In this document: piece by piece, positions 18,165-26,133 of the stretch
Layout: every line of letters begins with the position of its first letter
How positions within the stretch are numbered: position 1 is the stretch's first letter
NCBI GenBank assembly: GCA_029251865.1
Contig: JAQXCN010000037.1
Location: 1-64,000, forward strand
Source: Crocinitomicaceae bacterium
GTDB lineage: Bacteria; Bacteroidota; Bacteroidia; Flavobacteriales_D; Crocinitomicaceae
Length of the DNA: 64,000 bases
Direction of reading: 5' to 3'
Translations under genes and position numbers: made by a program
Notes under the pieces: generated by a model
Databases searched by the model: none
What the model saw: only the letters and a program-made list of their open reading frames with translations
Told to the model about the DNA's origin: nothing

Positions 18165-19109
18165 ATGAAAGTAACGGTAGTAGGTGCCGGAAATGTAGGT
18201 GCAACTTGTGCAGATGTTTTGGCCCAAAGAGAAATCGCAAATGAAATTGTCCTTTTGGACATTAAAGAGGGTTTTGCTGAAGGTAAAGCACTCGACATTT
18301 GGGAAACATCTCCAGTTAATTTGTACGATTCAAAAACAATTGGATCTACAAACAACTATGAAATGACGAAAGACTCTGAAGTTGTAGTAATTACTTCCGG
18401 ATTACCAAGAAAACCTGGTATGTCTAGAGATGATTTAATTGCTACAAATGCAGGTATTGTCAAGTCAGTAACAGAAAACATTGTAAAGTATTCTCCAAAT
18501 GCGAAAATCATTGTTGTTTCAAATCCATTAGATGTGATGACCTATTGTGCTTATCTAAGTGCAAACTTTCCATCGAGCAGAGTATTTGGAATGGCGGGTG
18601 TTTTGGACACTGCGCGCTACAGAGCTTTTCTTGCGACGGAATTAAATGTTTCGCCAAAGGATATTCAAGCGGTGCTTATGGGTGGACATGGTGATACAAT
18701 GGTTCCGTTACCGAGATATACGACAGTTGGAGGTATTCCGGTAACTGAATTAATTGAGGAAGACAAATTGAATGAAATCATTGAAAGAACAAAGTTTGGT
18801 GGAGGAGAAATTGTTAAGCTTCTAGGGACTTCAGCGTGGTATGCTCCAGGAGCATCGGCTGCACAGATGGTTGAAGCTATTGTGCGGGATCAAAGAAGAA
18901 TATTTCCTGTTTGTACCTGGTTGCAAGGAGAATATGGATTAAGTGATATTTACTTAGGTGTTCCTGTTGTTTTAGGTAAAAACGGAATTGAAAAGATTAT
19001 TGAACTCGATTTGAATGATGCAGAAAAAGCCCTTTTAAGCGAATCTGTTGAAGCTGTAAAGAGTGTAATGGCTGTTTTAGATAACATGAACGCCAGTGTT
19101 TCTGAGTAG
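18165..19109 (+). CDS. mdh: Malate dehydrogenase
   Basis: A 314-residue LDH-like NAD-dependent malate dehydrogenase of the TCA cycle. The Rossmann motif 'VGAGNVGAT' (6-14), the substrate-binding region 'PRKPGMSRDD' (R82, R88), 'DTARYR' (about 148-153) and catalytic His175 in 'GGHGDTMVP' are all present. The Arg at the specificity position (R82) favours malate/oxaloacetate over lactate. It is a single-gene unit ended by a strong hairpin. It is divergent from the ECF sigma gene across 132 bp, where no full TAnnTTTG box was found. Confidence 0.97.
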   Translation: MKVTVVGAGNVGATCADVLAQREIANEIVLLDIKEGFAEGKALDIWETSPVNLYDSKTIGSTNNYEMTKDSEVVVITSGLPRKPGMSRDDLIATNAGIVKSVTENIVKYSPNAKIIVVSNPLDVMTYCAYLSANFPSSRVFGMAGVLDTARYRAFLATELNVSPKDIQAVLMGGHGDTMVPLPRYTTVGGIPVTELIEEDKLNEIIERTKFGGGEIVKLLGTSAWYAPGASAAQMVEAIVRDQRRIFPVCTWLQGEYGLSDIYLGVPVVLGKNGIEKIIELDLNDAEKALLSESVEAVKSVMAVLDNMNASVSE

Positions 19110-19130
19110 AAAACGCCAGTGATATTGATG

Positions 19131-19155
19131 AAAAGCGCCTTTTGGCGCTTTTTTT
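19131..19155 (+). terminator. Bidirectional Rho-independent terminator after mdh
   Basis: AAAAGCGCC and GGCGCTTTT form a 9-bp stem around a 4-nt T loop, continuing into a run of seven or eight T residues. On the minus strand the same hairpin ends in T4 and lies 6 bp after the stop of the convergent lipoprotein gene, so it can serve both. Confidence 0.92.
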
Positions 19156-19160
19156 ATGTT

Positions 19161-20555
19161 TTAATTTTCTTCAATCGCACCAATGTCAGGTGGGTTATTT
19201 CTGAAATTACCTAAGATGTCAGTGATAACTGAAGTTCCAAATCCAGCTCCTTGGAGAGGAGAGTTTTCAGTAAAACCAAAATCTCCAATTCCAATATCAT
19301 TAAATTGTGGTCTGTATAAGTCGTCAAGACCAACACGCCAAAGACAATTCGTAAAGAAGGATTCTGTGTAGATTTCATTCGCTTGAATAAAGCAATTTTG
19401 AATATCAAGATTAAGTGTAGTGGACGGCGTTAATATGGTATCCAAAACGAGTTCAGATTCTATATTACCACTCAAAATGCTGTTATATATAACCCCTTCC
19501 TCAATATTTGAGACAAGTGAAGGGTCGTCATAATAATTTCTTATTCCGATTGCGGGTGATTGCGCAGCACCATAACCTAGGAAATTACAATGATTAAAAT
19601 TAAACCTTGCCTCCTTCAATACAAGTAACGCATGGAAGCCATTTTTAGAAATAACTAGATTCTCGCCTTTGAGTGAGGCATCGTCGAACAAAAATATACC
19701 GTAGCTTGAGTGGTTAAATATTCGGGTGTTTTTTACCGTAACCGCATAGCTGCCGGGATTGTCTCCTTCTCCGTAAATATGAAGCCCTGAGGTGCCATTT
19801 TTTATAATTGCATAATCGATAATAGACGGTTCAGCTTGATTAAAGTAAATACCGTAGTACTGCCCTGGAACATCATCGTAAAGTGCTTCTAGTCGGTCGC
19901 CTTGAAAGACAACTTCGTTATCTAAAAAGCCATTTACGAGCAAAGTACTTTTGTAAACGTATAGCACCGCGTTTTTATGAAGGTGTACTTGCGTTCCAGC
20001 GTCTATGGTCAACGATTGCGCTGAATCAACTAAACTGTAACCGTAAATCACGTGTGGTTTGTCTGATGTCCAGGTGCCTTGAACTTCTTCTTGGTAGTGA
20101 AAATAAGCATCCTGACCCCAGACAGCCAAATTTACATATTGGTCTTGACCATTCGTTCTGAATCGAATTGAGTCCTCAATGACAAGGGGGGAATTTTGAT
20201 TATTTACATCTAGTGTGACTTCTACAAACATAAAGAGGCTATCACTTTCAAGGATACTTATGTCTTGGTGACTTATTCCTGGCACACCATCGAGATTGAG
20301 TCTGAATGGAGAAGATTCGCCACCCATAAGTTCTACCTCATCAATGATGATACTTTTACTATTGTTGTTGTAGATTTTAAATTGTTCTGTCGTGGATCCT
20401 ATTGTAGTAAATACAGTGTCAAATACAAGCGTATCTAATGAAAAATCAAGATTACCAGTGGTGGTAAATGTCTCTTTTGTGCAACTTGGGATGGTTAGCA
20501 GATAAAGAGTAAGCCCCAATGCGGCAATAAGAGTTGAAAATAATCGCATAAACAA
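19161..20555 (-). CDS. Lipoprotein with right-handed beta-helix repeats
   Basis: A 464-residue predicted lipoprotein. The hydrophobic N-terminus ends in a lipobox-like 'TIPSC' (Cys25); Met1 or Met3 could be the start. After an N-terminal beta-sandwich-like part containing an abnormal-spindle-like 'FDTVFTTIGSTTEQFKIYNN', residues about 150-400 show short repeating strands ('SLTIDAGTQVHLHKNAVLYV', 'IIDYAIIKNGTSGLHI', 'TRIFNHSSYGIFLF') typical of parallel beta-helices. The end has 'SPLQGAG' and 'DIGAIEEN', common at the end of such proteins. No catalytic residues are recognised, so a surface structural or carbohydrate-binding role is possible. It is probably transcribed alone. Confidence 0.75.
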   Translation of the reverse strand: MFMRLFSTLIAALGLTLYLLTIPSCTKETFTTTGNLDFSLDTLVFDTVFTTIGSTTEQFKIYNNNSKSIIIDEVELMGGESSPFRLNLDGVPGISHQDISILESDSLFMFVEVTLDVNNQNSPLVIEDSIRFRTNGQDQYVNLAVWGQDAYFHYQEEVQGTWTSDKPHVIYGYSLVDSAQSLTIDAGTQVHLHKNAVLYVYKSTLLVNGFLDNEVVFQGDRLEALYDDVPGQYYGIYFNQAEPSIIDYAIIKNGTSGLHIYGEGDNPGSYAVTVKNTRIFNHSSYGIFLFDDASLKGENLVISKNGFHALLVLKEARFNFNHCNFLGYGAAQSPAIGIRNYYDDPSLVSNIEEGVIYNSILSGNIESELVLDTILTPSTTLNLDIQNCFIQANEIYTESFFTNCLWRVGLDDLYRPQFNDIGIGDFGFTENSPLQGAGFGTSVITDILGNFRNNPPDIGAIEEN

Positions 20556-20680
20556 AGAACGAAATTAATATTGAATTATTGGTTTTGATTCTAATATTTG
20601 ATGAGAATTATCTAATGCGTACATTTATTAAATGAACCTTTTGTTTTGAAAATTGTAAGCCATTATATCAAGTTCACATT

Positions 20681-21853
20681 ATGAAAATATTTTTTACAAT
20701 TATTATTTTTGGTTTTTACCATTTTGCCTCTGCACAACCACCAGAAAATAATACCAATGGTAATGTTTTAAATACCTCTCCAACAATTAATACTATTCAA
20801 AATAGTTTAGTTTCACCGGACAGTATTACCACTGTTCAACCCGAATCTAGATCAAAAAGAAATGATGTAAGGCGTGAGAAAACTGAGTCTAAATCGGCAT
20901 ATAAAGTAAAAAGTAAAAAATCACAGTCTATTCAATCCTCTCAGATCATTGAGCAGGAATACGAGCAATCGAGAATGCAGTCGAATACAAGAATGATTTC
21001 TCCGGAAAGTCAAAAAAAAATGGAAAGTGAGCTTGACAAAATCGAAAAGGATGAAAATGCCTCTTTTGAGTATAATCTTTATCGCTACACTTTAACCAAT
21101 TATGATGTTAGTAAAGAATCTTACATCAATGAGGCTGAACGATTAAGGCCGAATGACAGTCGCGTTGTTCTTCAGAAGACAGCAAACGAATGCGTTAAGG
21201 GAGATTCATCCTCTATGCGCTTATATCTTGAGAAGCTCACTCAAAACAAGACATTGGATCAGGAAACTTTAGATTATACAGAAGATGTTGTTTTGTCTAG
21301 TACAGGTAATGATCTTCTCATAACGCATGGTACAAAGGATACTTATGGTGTAATACATTATCAGTTGAATCATCCGAATAGCGCGGCTTCCCTAATTGTA
21401 GTTTCATTGGAGCTCATGAGGAGTAATGATTACCGAGAGCTACTAAGAACGAAGGGTGTCTTATTTCCGAATTCAAACAAGATTAACACAGCATATTTTC
21501 AATCATTCTGTGCTTTGAATGCACAAAAGAAAATTGCCGTTTCTTTAACCCTTCCTGTGGATTATTTAAAAAGTATTTCATCTCATTCTGTTCCTTTTGG
21601 ATTGGTTTTGATTACTGGAAATCAAAAAGATCTTTGTCTTTCAGACCTTGAAAAATTATGGAATTCGAAATTGAATAAACGAAATTTAACCCTCCATAAA
21701 AGTCAGCAGGCTAAAAACTACGCAAAGAACTATAGGCCGACTGAGGAATTGTTAAGGCGATTTGAGGCGCAAAAGCTATCGTCTCCATATATGAATCCAT
21801 CAAAAGATTTTAAAACAAAGTCTTCAAAAATTAAAACACCGCGCAAGAATTAG
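20681..21853 (+). CDS. Secreted protein of unknown function heading a sigma-factor cassette
   Basis: A 390-residue protein with a clear signal peptide (residues 1-18, cleavage after 'FASA'). A Ser/Asn/Lys-rich low-complexity region (about 20-125) is followed by a globular part with 'YNLYRYTLTNYDVSKESYINEAERLRPNDSRV'-like helical spacing (TPR-like, uncertain) and then a mixed alpha/beta segment. No sorting domain or lipobox is seen, so it is probably periplasmic. The stop is 1 bp from the ATG of an ECF sigma factor, itself 1 bp from a membrane protein gene: a tight three-gene unit. I do not recognise the family; a role in sensing or being regulated by the sigma factor is inference. Confidence 0.7.
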   Translation: MKIFFTIIIFGFYHFASAQPPENNTNGNVLNTSPTINTIQNSLVSPDSITTVQPESRSKRNDVRREKTESKSAYKVKSKKSQSIQSSQIIEQEYEQSRMQSNTRMISPESQKKMESELDKIEKDENASFEYNLYRYTLTNYDVSKESYINEAERLRPNDSRVVLQKTANECVKGDSSSMRLYLEKLTQNKTLDQETLDYTEDVVLSSTGNDLLITHGTKDTYGVIHYQLNHPNSAASLIVVSLELMRSNDYRELLRTKGVLFPNSNKINTAYFQSFCALNAQKKIAVSLTLPVDYLKSISSHSVPFGLVLITGNQKDLCLSDLEKLWNSKLNKRNLTLHKSQQAKNYAKNYRPTEELLRRFEAQKLSSPYMNPSKDFKTKSSKIKTPRKN

Positions 21854-21854
21854 C

Positions 21855-22439
21855 ATGAGATTGTTTACCCCTCAATATTCTAAACAAACGGATGAAGAAC
21901 TCATGTCTGCCTTAGGCAAAGGTGACAAGCGGGCTTTTAATGAAATATATGACCGCTATTCTCAACCTTTGTTTGGATATTTTATGAAATTACTTGCCCG
22001 GGATCATGGAAAATGTGAGGATCTGGTTCACGATTTGTTTGCAAAGATCATCCGTAAGCCAGATTACTTTGATACAACACGATCTTTTAAAACTTGGGTG
22101 TATTCGGTGGCTTCAAATATGTGTAAAAATGAATACAAACGCATGGCTGTTCGCAAGAATGTTAAAAGCGATATGGAGCCTGCCCAATTTTTAAAATCTA
22201 GTTCTGATACATTAAAAACAGTTCAAGAGAAAGAATTTGGTGCGGCGCTGCAGGAAGTCTTAGTTAAAATGGATGAGAAGCATCAAAGCGTTTTTAGGCT
22301 TCGGCACTTTGAAGGATTTTCAATGAAGGAAATAGCTGAAGAATTATCAATCAATGAGGGGACCGTAAAGTCTAGATTGTTTTATGCAACGAAAACTTTA
22401 GCCGCCTCACTCAAAGCGTTTAACCCAATATATCATTAA
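21855..22439 (+). CDS. ECF-family RNA polymerase sigma factor
   Basis: A 194-residue sigma factor. Region 2 ('GDKRAFNEIYDRYSQPLFGYF', 'CEDLVHDLFAKI', 'FKTWVYSVASNMCKNEYKR') spans about 15-100; region 4 ('MDEKHQSVFRLRHFEGFSM', 'INEGTVKSRLFYATK') spans about 135-190. It is distinct from the ECF factor at 17.5-18.0 kb. It lies in the middle of a three-gene unit with 1-bp gaps on both sides, so expression is likely stoichiometric and perhaps autoregulated. Target promoters are unknown. Confidence 0.92.
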   Translation: MRLFTPQYSKQTDEELMSALGKGDKRAFNEIYDRYSQPLFGYFMKLLARDHGKCEDLVHDLFAKIIRKPDYFDTTRSFKTWVYSVASNMCKNEYKRMAVRKNVKSDMEPAQFLKSSSDTLKTVQEKEFGAALQEVLVKMDEKHQSVFRLRHFEGFSMKEIAEELSINEGTVKSRLFYATKTLAASLKAFNPIYH

Positions 22440-22440
22440 T

Positions 22441-23202
22441 ATGGAGGATAAGTATTTAAAATTATTGACACGTGATAGTTATGACGTGCTGAGCTCAGAT
22501 GAAAAAAACGCACTCAAAGAGTTGTGTTCGAACCAGGAAGAGTTTGAGAACGCAAAACATTTTATGTATGAAATGGCTGAATTGGATTCAGGGCGTGAAG
22601 CGTTTGATTCGGAAAAGATTAAGTCAAAGCTCGATGAAACCTTTTCTCAGGTTTATTCTGGTGCGGAGGGAGGTGGTTGGTTTCACTTTCTTTTCCCTCC
22701 TCTAACTCCTTTAATAAGAAGACCTGGTGTACAATTGGCGGCGGTATTTATTTTAGCACTCGGATCATATGTCTTTCTGCAGTTTATAAGTTTTGATGCG
22801 AACATTCAGCGTCCAACTCTAGCCGAAAATACGCAAAAAAATGAGCGGCAATCCGAGATCAAAGAGCTTTCTCCGGATGATGAAAGTATTTTAACCAAAC
22901 CTTCAGAGTCAAAAATAATGGTGGAAGATAATGTGGAAATCGTTTTACGAGAAGAGGATGTTAATAGGTCCGTTCGTTCTTCTCAATTGGAAAATGCATC
23001 CCCATTGCCTCTATCACGAATGGATAGTGAATCAGCAGGTTTTGCCCTAAGTTTCAATGCGGAAGTTGAAGAAAGTATAGTTATCGAAGATGAAGTTGCT
23101 TTTGAATTAGATACGGAGATCGTTGAAGACCATCAACAATTTTTGATCCCGACAATTGAAGAAAGCCCCGAGCTTTTAGATGGACTTTTTGTTACTTTCT
23201 AA
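22441..23202 (+). CDS. Single-pass membrane protein, putative anti-sigma factor
   Basis: A 253-residue protein starting 1 bp after the ECF sigma stop. Residues 1-95 are soluble and helical ('YLKLLTRDSYDVLSSDEKNAL'), residues about 97-117 form one membrane span, and the remaining ~135 residues are acidic and low in recognisable structure. An N-terminal cytoplasmic helical domain, one span and an outer domain is the architecture of many anti-sigma factors, but no zinc-binding HXXXCXXC motif is visible. The function is inferred mainly from position. The last 11 bp overlap the convergent methyltransferase gene. Confidence 0.68.
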   Translation: MEDKYLKLLTRDSYDVLSSDEKNALKELCSNQEEFENAKHFMYEMAELDSGREAFDSEKIKSKLDETFSQVYSGAEGGGWFHFLFPPLTPLIRRPGVQLAAVFILALGSYVFLQFISFDANIQRPTLAENTQKNERQSEIKELSPDDESILTKPSESKIMVEDNVEIVLREEDVNRSVRSSQLENASPLPLSRMDSESAGFALSFNAEVEESIVIEDEVAFELDTEIVEDHQQFLIPTIEESPELLDGLFVTF

Positions 23203-23956
23203 GCTTCAGGATAAAATGTTCTTTAACCTGTTGTGGACGTTTGATTAAAACCCCCATTCTAAAAAAGTCCATACTCAAGTTGAATACATCCGATTTTTTT
23301 AAATTGTTCCAGCTGTCCAGCATGGAATTACTCCACCTGATGTCATCAAGGATAAAAATTGTTTGATCATGTGTATACCCTTCAAGGTCTTTGATATATT
23401 TAATTAATGCTTTGCCATCATGATGCCCATCAATAAATACGAGATCAAAGCGTGTAGGCTTCAACTTTTTAATCCCATCCTCAAATGTATTGTTCAGCAG
23501 TAGAATAGGATAGGGGGCTAAATTCTTTTTTGCAAATGCGTAGGTTTCTTTACAACCTTCAATGGTAATCAAGTTGCTATCTGGCGCACCTAAATGCATA
23601 TATAAAGCTCCCATTCCAATGGATGTTCCGAGTTCTAAAATCTGTTTTGGTTTAAAGTGTGCACAAAGCTTGAAAAGAAGTCTTCCGTTTTTACCAAATG
23701 AAGAGCTCGTTTTAAATACTTGTTTGATTACTCTTTTTTGTTTGAGTTTTTTACTTTTCGCGCCGTAATCAGAGATGTTAATTTCCGAATTATTATCCTT
23801 ATTGGAACTTACAAATTTCAAAACAGCTAACTCATTTTCTTTACTCATGCTTTTCGTGAGCCCCGTACTCATAAGGTCAAAAACAAAAGGAGAATGTATT
23901 CCTTGAAGTTCCTTTGCGTTCCATCTATATTTAATATATTCGAAGAAGATATTCAT
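23192..23956 (-). CDS. Class I SAM-dependent methyltransferase
   Basis: A 254-residue protein with the Rossmann motif I 'ILELGTSIGMGALYMHLG' at about residues 112-129, motif II 'LITIEGCKETYAFA' and a later 'FDLVFIDGHHDGKAL', resembling the O-methyltransferase/class I groups of unknown substrate. The N-terminal 'FFEYIKYRWNAKELQGIHSPFVF' is, from memory, common in Bacteroidota members of this family. It is convergent with the putative anti-sigma gene (11-bp overlap) and divergent from the DUF4301 gene, with only 18 bp between the start codons. Confidence 0.85.
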   Translation of the reverse strand: MNIFFEYIKYRWNAKELQGIHSPFVFDLMSTGLTKSMSKENELAVLKFVSSNKDNNSEINISDYGAKSKKLKQKRVIKQVFKTSSSFGKNGRLLFKLCAHFKPKQILELGTSIGMGALYMHLGAPDSNLITIEGCKETYAFAKKNLAPYPILLLNNTFEDGIKKLKPTRFDLVFIDGHHDGKALIKYIKDLEGYTHDQTIFILDDIRWSNSMLDSWNNLKKSDVFNLSMDFFRMGVLIKRPQQVKEHFILKLRK

Positions 23957-23974
23957 ATTTAAATTATTGTTCCT

Positions 23975-25372
23975 TTGAATCAGTCATATTCCGAACTTGA
24001 AGCACAGAAAGAAAAAGTCACAAATGGTAGTCCAAAGTTAAAAATAATAGCTCCCTGTAAATTAGGCAAAGGAATCTTAAAATTGTCGAAATCTGAATCT
24101 GAATATTTTGAAGTTCTATTTCAGGAAATTCAGAGTTCCTTCTGTTTTTTTATTCCTGCGTCAGGTTCTGGATCAAGAATGCTCGATTTTTTACAAATTG
24201 AACTTGAGGAAAACGATAAGGGGAAGAGAACAAAGACCGGCGCTTTTGTTTCGCAAATTCGAGAGTTTTCATTCTATAAAACCCTTAATGAAACACAAAA
24301 GGAAAAGTTACATGATTTAATTGGCTCAACGGAATTTGTCAATTTTTTATTAAAAAATGAAAATGGTGGTGTTGGACTGCAAACATACCCCAAGGCATTG
24401 GTTCCATTTCATTCCTATTTAAATGAAGAACGCTCTGCTTTTATTGAGCATTTAATCCAAGGTGTGAATTTAACCAGGCAAGGCGTGAATTTTCATTTTA
24501 CGATTCAACAAATTCACGAGGCGCCATTTAATAAAACATTAAATGAATTCAGAATTCAAAATGAGTTGCTTCGGGACGTTCATTTTTCTTTTCAGCACGC
24601 CGATACTGATGCGTTTGTATTTGATCATGAGATGAATATGCTGCAGTCAAACGGAGTTCCTCTACGCAGGCCCTCTGGACATGGGGCATTATTGGATAAT
24701 TTGAATGCAATTAACAATCAATATGTTCTTGTCAAGAATATTGATAATGTTCAACATGAAAACAAAGCAGGTGAAGGAATTAAGGTTTGGAAGGTGTTGT
24801 GTGGTATTTTACATAAAGTAAAAAAGGAGTTAAAGACAATTACTGAAAAAAATGATTTTACTGTACTATCTCTTTTCAATGAACGTTATGGTCTTTTTTC
24901 AGATCAAGAGCTGAATTTGGCTAAATCGGTTGAAGGATTAAACGCGCTAGTAAATCGGCCTTTACGTATTTGTGGTATGGTTTTAAATGATGGTAAAGCT
25001 GGAGGTGGTCCTTTTTTTGTGGAGCTAGACGGGGTGGTGTCAAAACAAATTGTTGAAGGTGTTCAGGTTACTGGTGAAAGGCAAGAGTCTGTATTTAAGT
25101 CAAGTACACATTTTAATCCAGTTATGATGGCCATAGATACTTTTGATATGAGCGGCAATAAGTATGACCTCAAGGACTTTTCAAATGCAGAACAATATTT
25201 CGTTGTTGAGAAAAACTACAATGGGCAAAAAATAAAGTTTATGGAAAGGCCAGGTCTGTGGAATGGCTCCATGTTCCATTGGAATACGCTTTTTATTGAA
25301 GTCCCCTCGGCTTCATTCACGCCGGTAAAGACGATTTTAGACCTGCTCAAACCACCACATTTATCTGATTGA
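23975..25372 (+). CDS. DUF4301 family protein (nucleotidyltransferase-like), TTG start
   Basis: A 465-residue protein with 'IPASGSGSRM' at residues 60-69, the glycine-rich loop of GT-A/nucleotidyltransferase-like folds, as in DUF4301 (PF14134). Other blocks are 'GVGLQTYPKALVPFH' (pyrophosphorylase-like 'PK-L-p' motif), 'RRPSGHGALLDNLNAIN', 'CGMVLNDGKAGGGPFFV' and 'HFNPVMMAIDTFDMSG'. A sugar-nucleotide role is plausible but unproven. The start is TTG at 23975, since an in-frame TAA lies at 23960-23962 and no ATG occurs nearby. The divergent start of the methyltransferase is 18 bp away, so its promoter must lie inside the neighbouring gene. Confidence 0.85.
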   Translation: MNQSYSELEAQKEKVTNGSPKLKIIAPCKLGKGILKLSKSESEYFEVLFQEIQSSFCFFIPASGSGSRMLDFLQIELEENDKGKRTKTGAFVSQIREFSFYKTLNETQKEKLHDLIGSTEFVNFLLKNENGGVGLQTYPKALVPFHSYLNEERSAFIEHLIQGVNLTRQGVNFHFTIQQIHEAPFNKTLNEFRIQNELLRDVHFSFQHADTDAFVFDHEMNMLQSNGVPLRRPSGHGALLDNLNAINNQYVLVKNIDNVQHENKAGEGIKVWKVLCGILHKVKKELKTITEKNDFTVLSLFNERYGLFSDQELNLAKSVEGLNALVNRPLRICGMVLNDGKAGGGPFFVELDGVVSKQIVEGVQVTGERQESVFKSSTHFNPVMMAIDTFDMSGNKYDLKDFSNAEQYFVVEKNYNGQKIKFMERPGLWNGSMFHWNTLFIEVPSASFTPVKTILDLLKPPHLSD

Positions 25373-25411
25373 TAAATTTAAGAATTTACAGCATATTCAA
25401 AATCTTGAATG

Positions 25412-25419
25412 TATCTTTG
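25412..25419 (+). promoter_or_regulatory. -7 box upstream of the NifU-type gene
   Basis: TATCTTTG fits TAnnTTTG and is 14 bp before the ATG at 25434. It is followed by an A-rich leader and no Shine-Dalgarno sequence. No TTTG or TTG at 19-21 bp upstream was found. Confidence 0.45.
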
Positions 25420-25433
25420 TAAAAAAAAAATGA

Positions 25434-26036
25434 ATGAAAGTTCCCGTAACTGTCTACGCTGAAATCACACCGAATCCATCAACAATGAAGTTCGTTGCAA
25501 ATAAGTATATTTTACCTTCAGGAGAATCTGCAAATTTCACAACTCAAGCCCAGACTAAAGGATATTCCCCTTTGGCCGAGGAACTCTTTAAATTTCCTTT
25601 TGTAGATGGTGTTTTTTTAGCTGCCAATTTCGTCACTGTTACCAAAACAGATAACGTTTCTTGGGATTTTATTACGATGCAATTGCGAGAGTTTATTCGT
25701 GATTGGATTTCTGATTGTAAAGAAATTCTCCTACAAAGCCAAGAGGTTATTGTTGCTGATTCTTCGGATACTATTCCGCTTCCAGAGCTTGAGGCCAGTG
25801 AATATGACGATAAAATAACAGCACTCCTTGATCAATATGTGCGCCCGGCTGTAGAAAATGATGGTGGAGCCATTGATTACGTTGGTTATGACGCGGGTAA
25901 AGTGGTTGTTAAAATGAAAGGTTCTTGTGCGGGTTGCCCTTCTTCAACGGCAACACTGAAAGGCGGTATTGAAACTTTACTCAAACAGCATCTCCCCAAT
26001 GTTCAAGAGGTAGTTGCTTTGAATCAATCAATGTAG
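25434..26036 (+). CDS. NifU-like iron-sulfur cluster scaffold protein
   Basis: A 200-residue protein of the Nfu type. The N-terminal half (about 1-90) is an Nfu_N-like domain ('AEITPNPSTMKFVANKYIL', 'LFKFPFVDGVFLAANFVTVTK'). The C-terminal half (about 125-200) is the NifU C-domain with C165-A-G-C168, which holds a 4Fe-4S cluster for transfer to target enzymes such as lipoyl synthase. An overlapping ATG in another frame lies at 25430; 25434 is the frame that encodes the protein. It is monocistronic by spacing. Confidence 0.93.
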   Translation: MKVPVTVYAEITPNPSTMKFVANKYILPSGESANFTTQAQTKGYSPLAEELFKFPFVDGVFLAANFVTVTKTDNVSWDFITMQLREFIRDWISDCKEILLQSQEVIVADSSDTIPLPELEASEYDDKITALLDQYVRPAVENDGGAIDYVGYDAGKVVVKMKGSCAGCPSSTATLKGGIETLLKQHLPNVQEVVALNQSM

Positions 26037-26133
26037 CGCTAGCCTAAAATTAAGCGTCTCGAATAAGAATATTTCGTATATTTAATATACGGACACAGGA
26101 ATTGAAACCTGTCTTTCAAATGAAGAGAAAATA

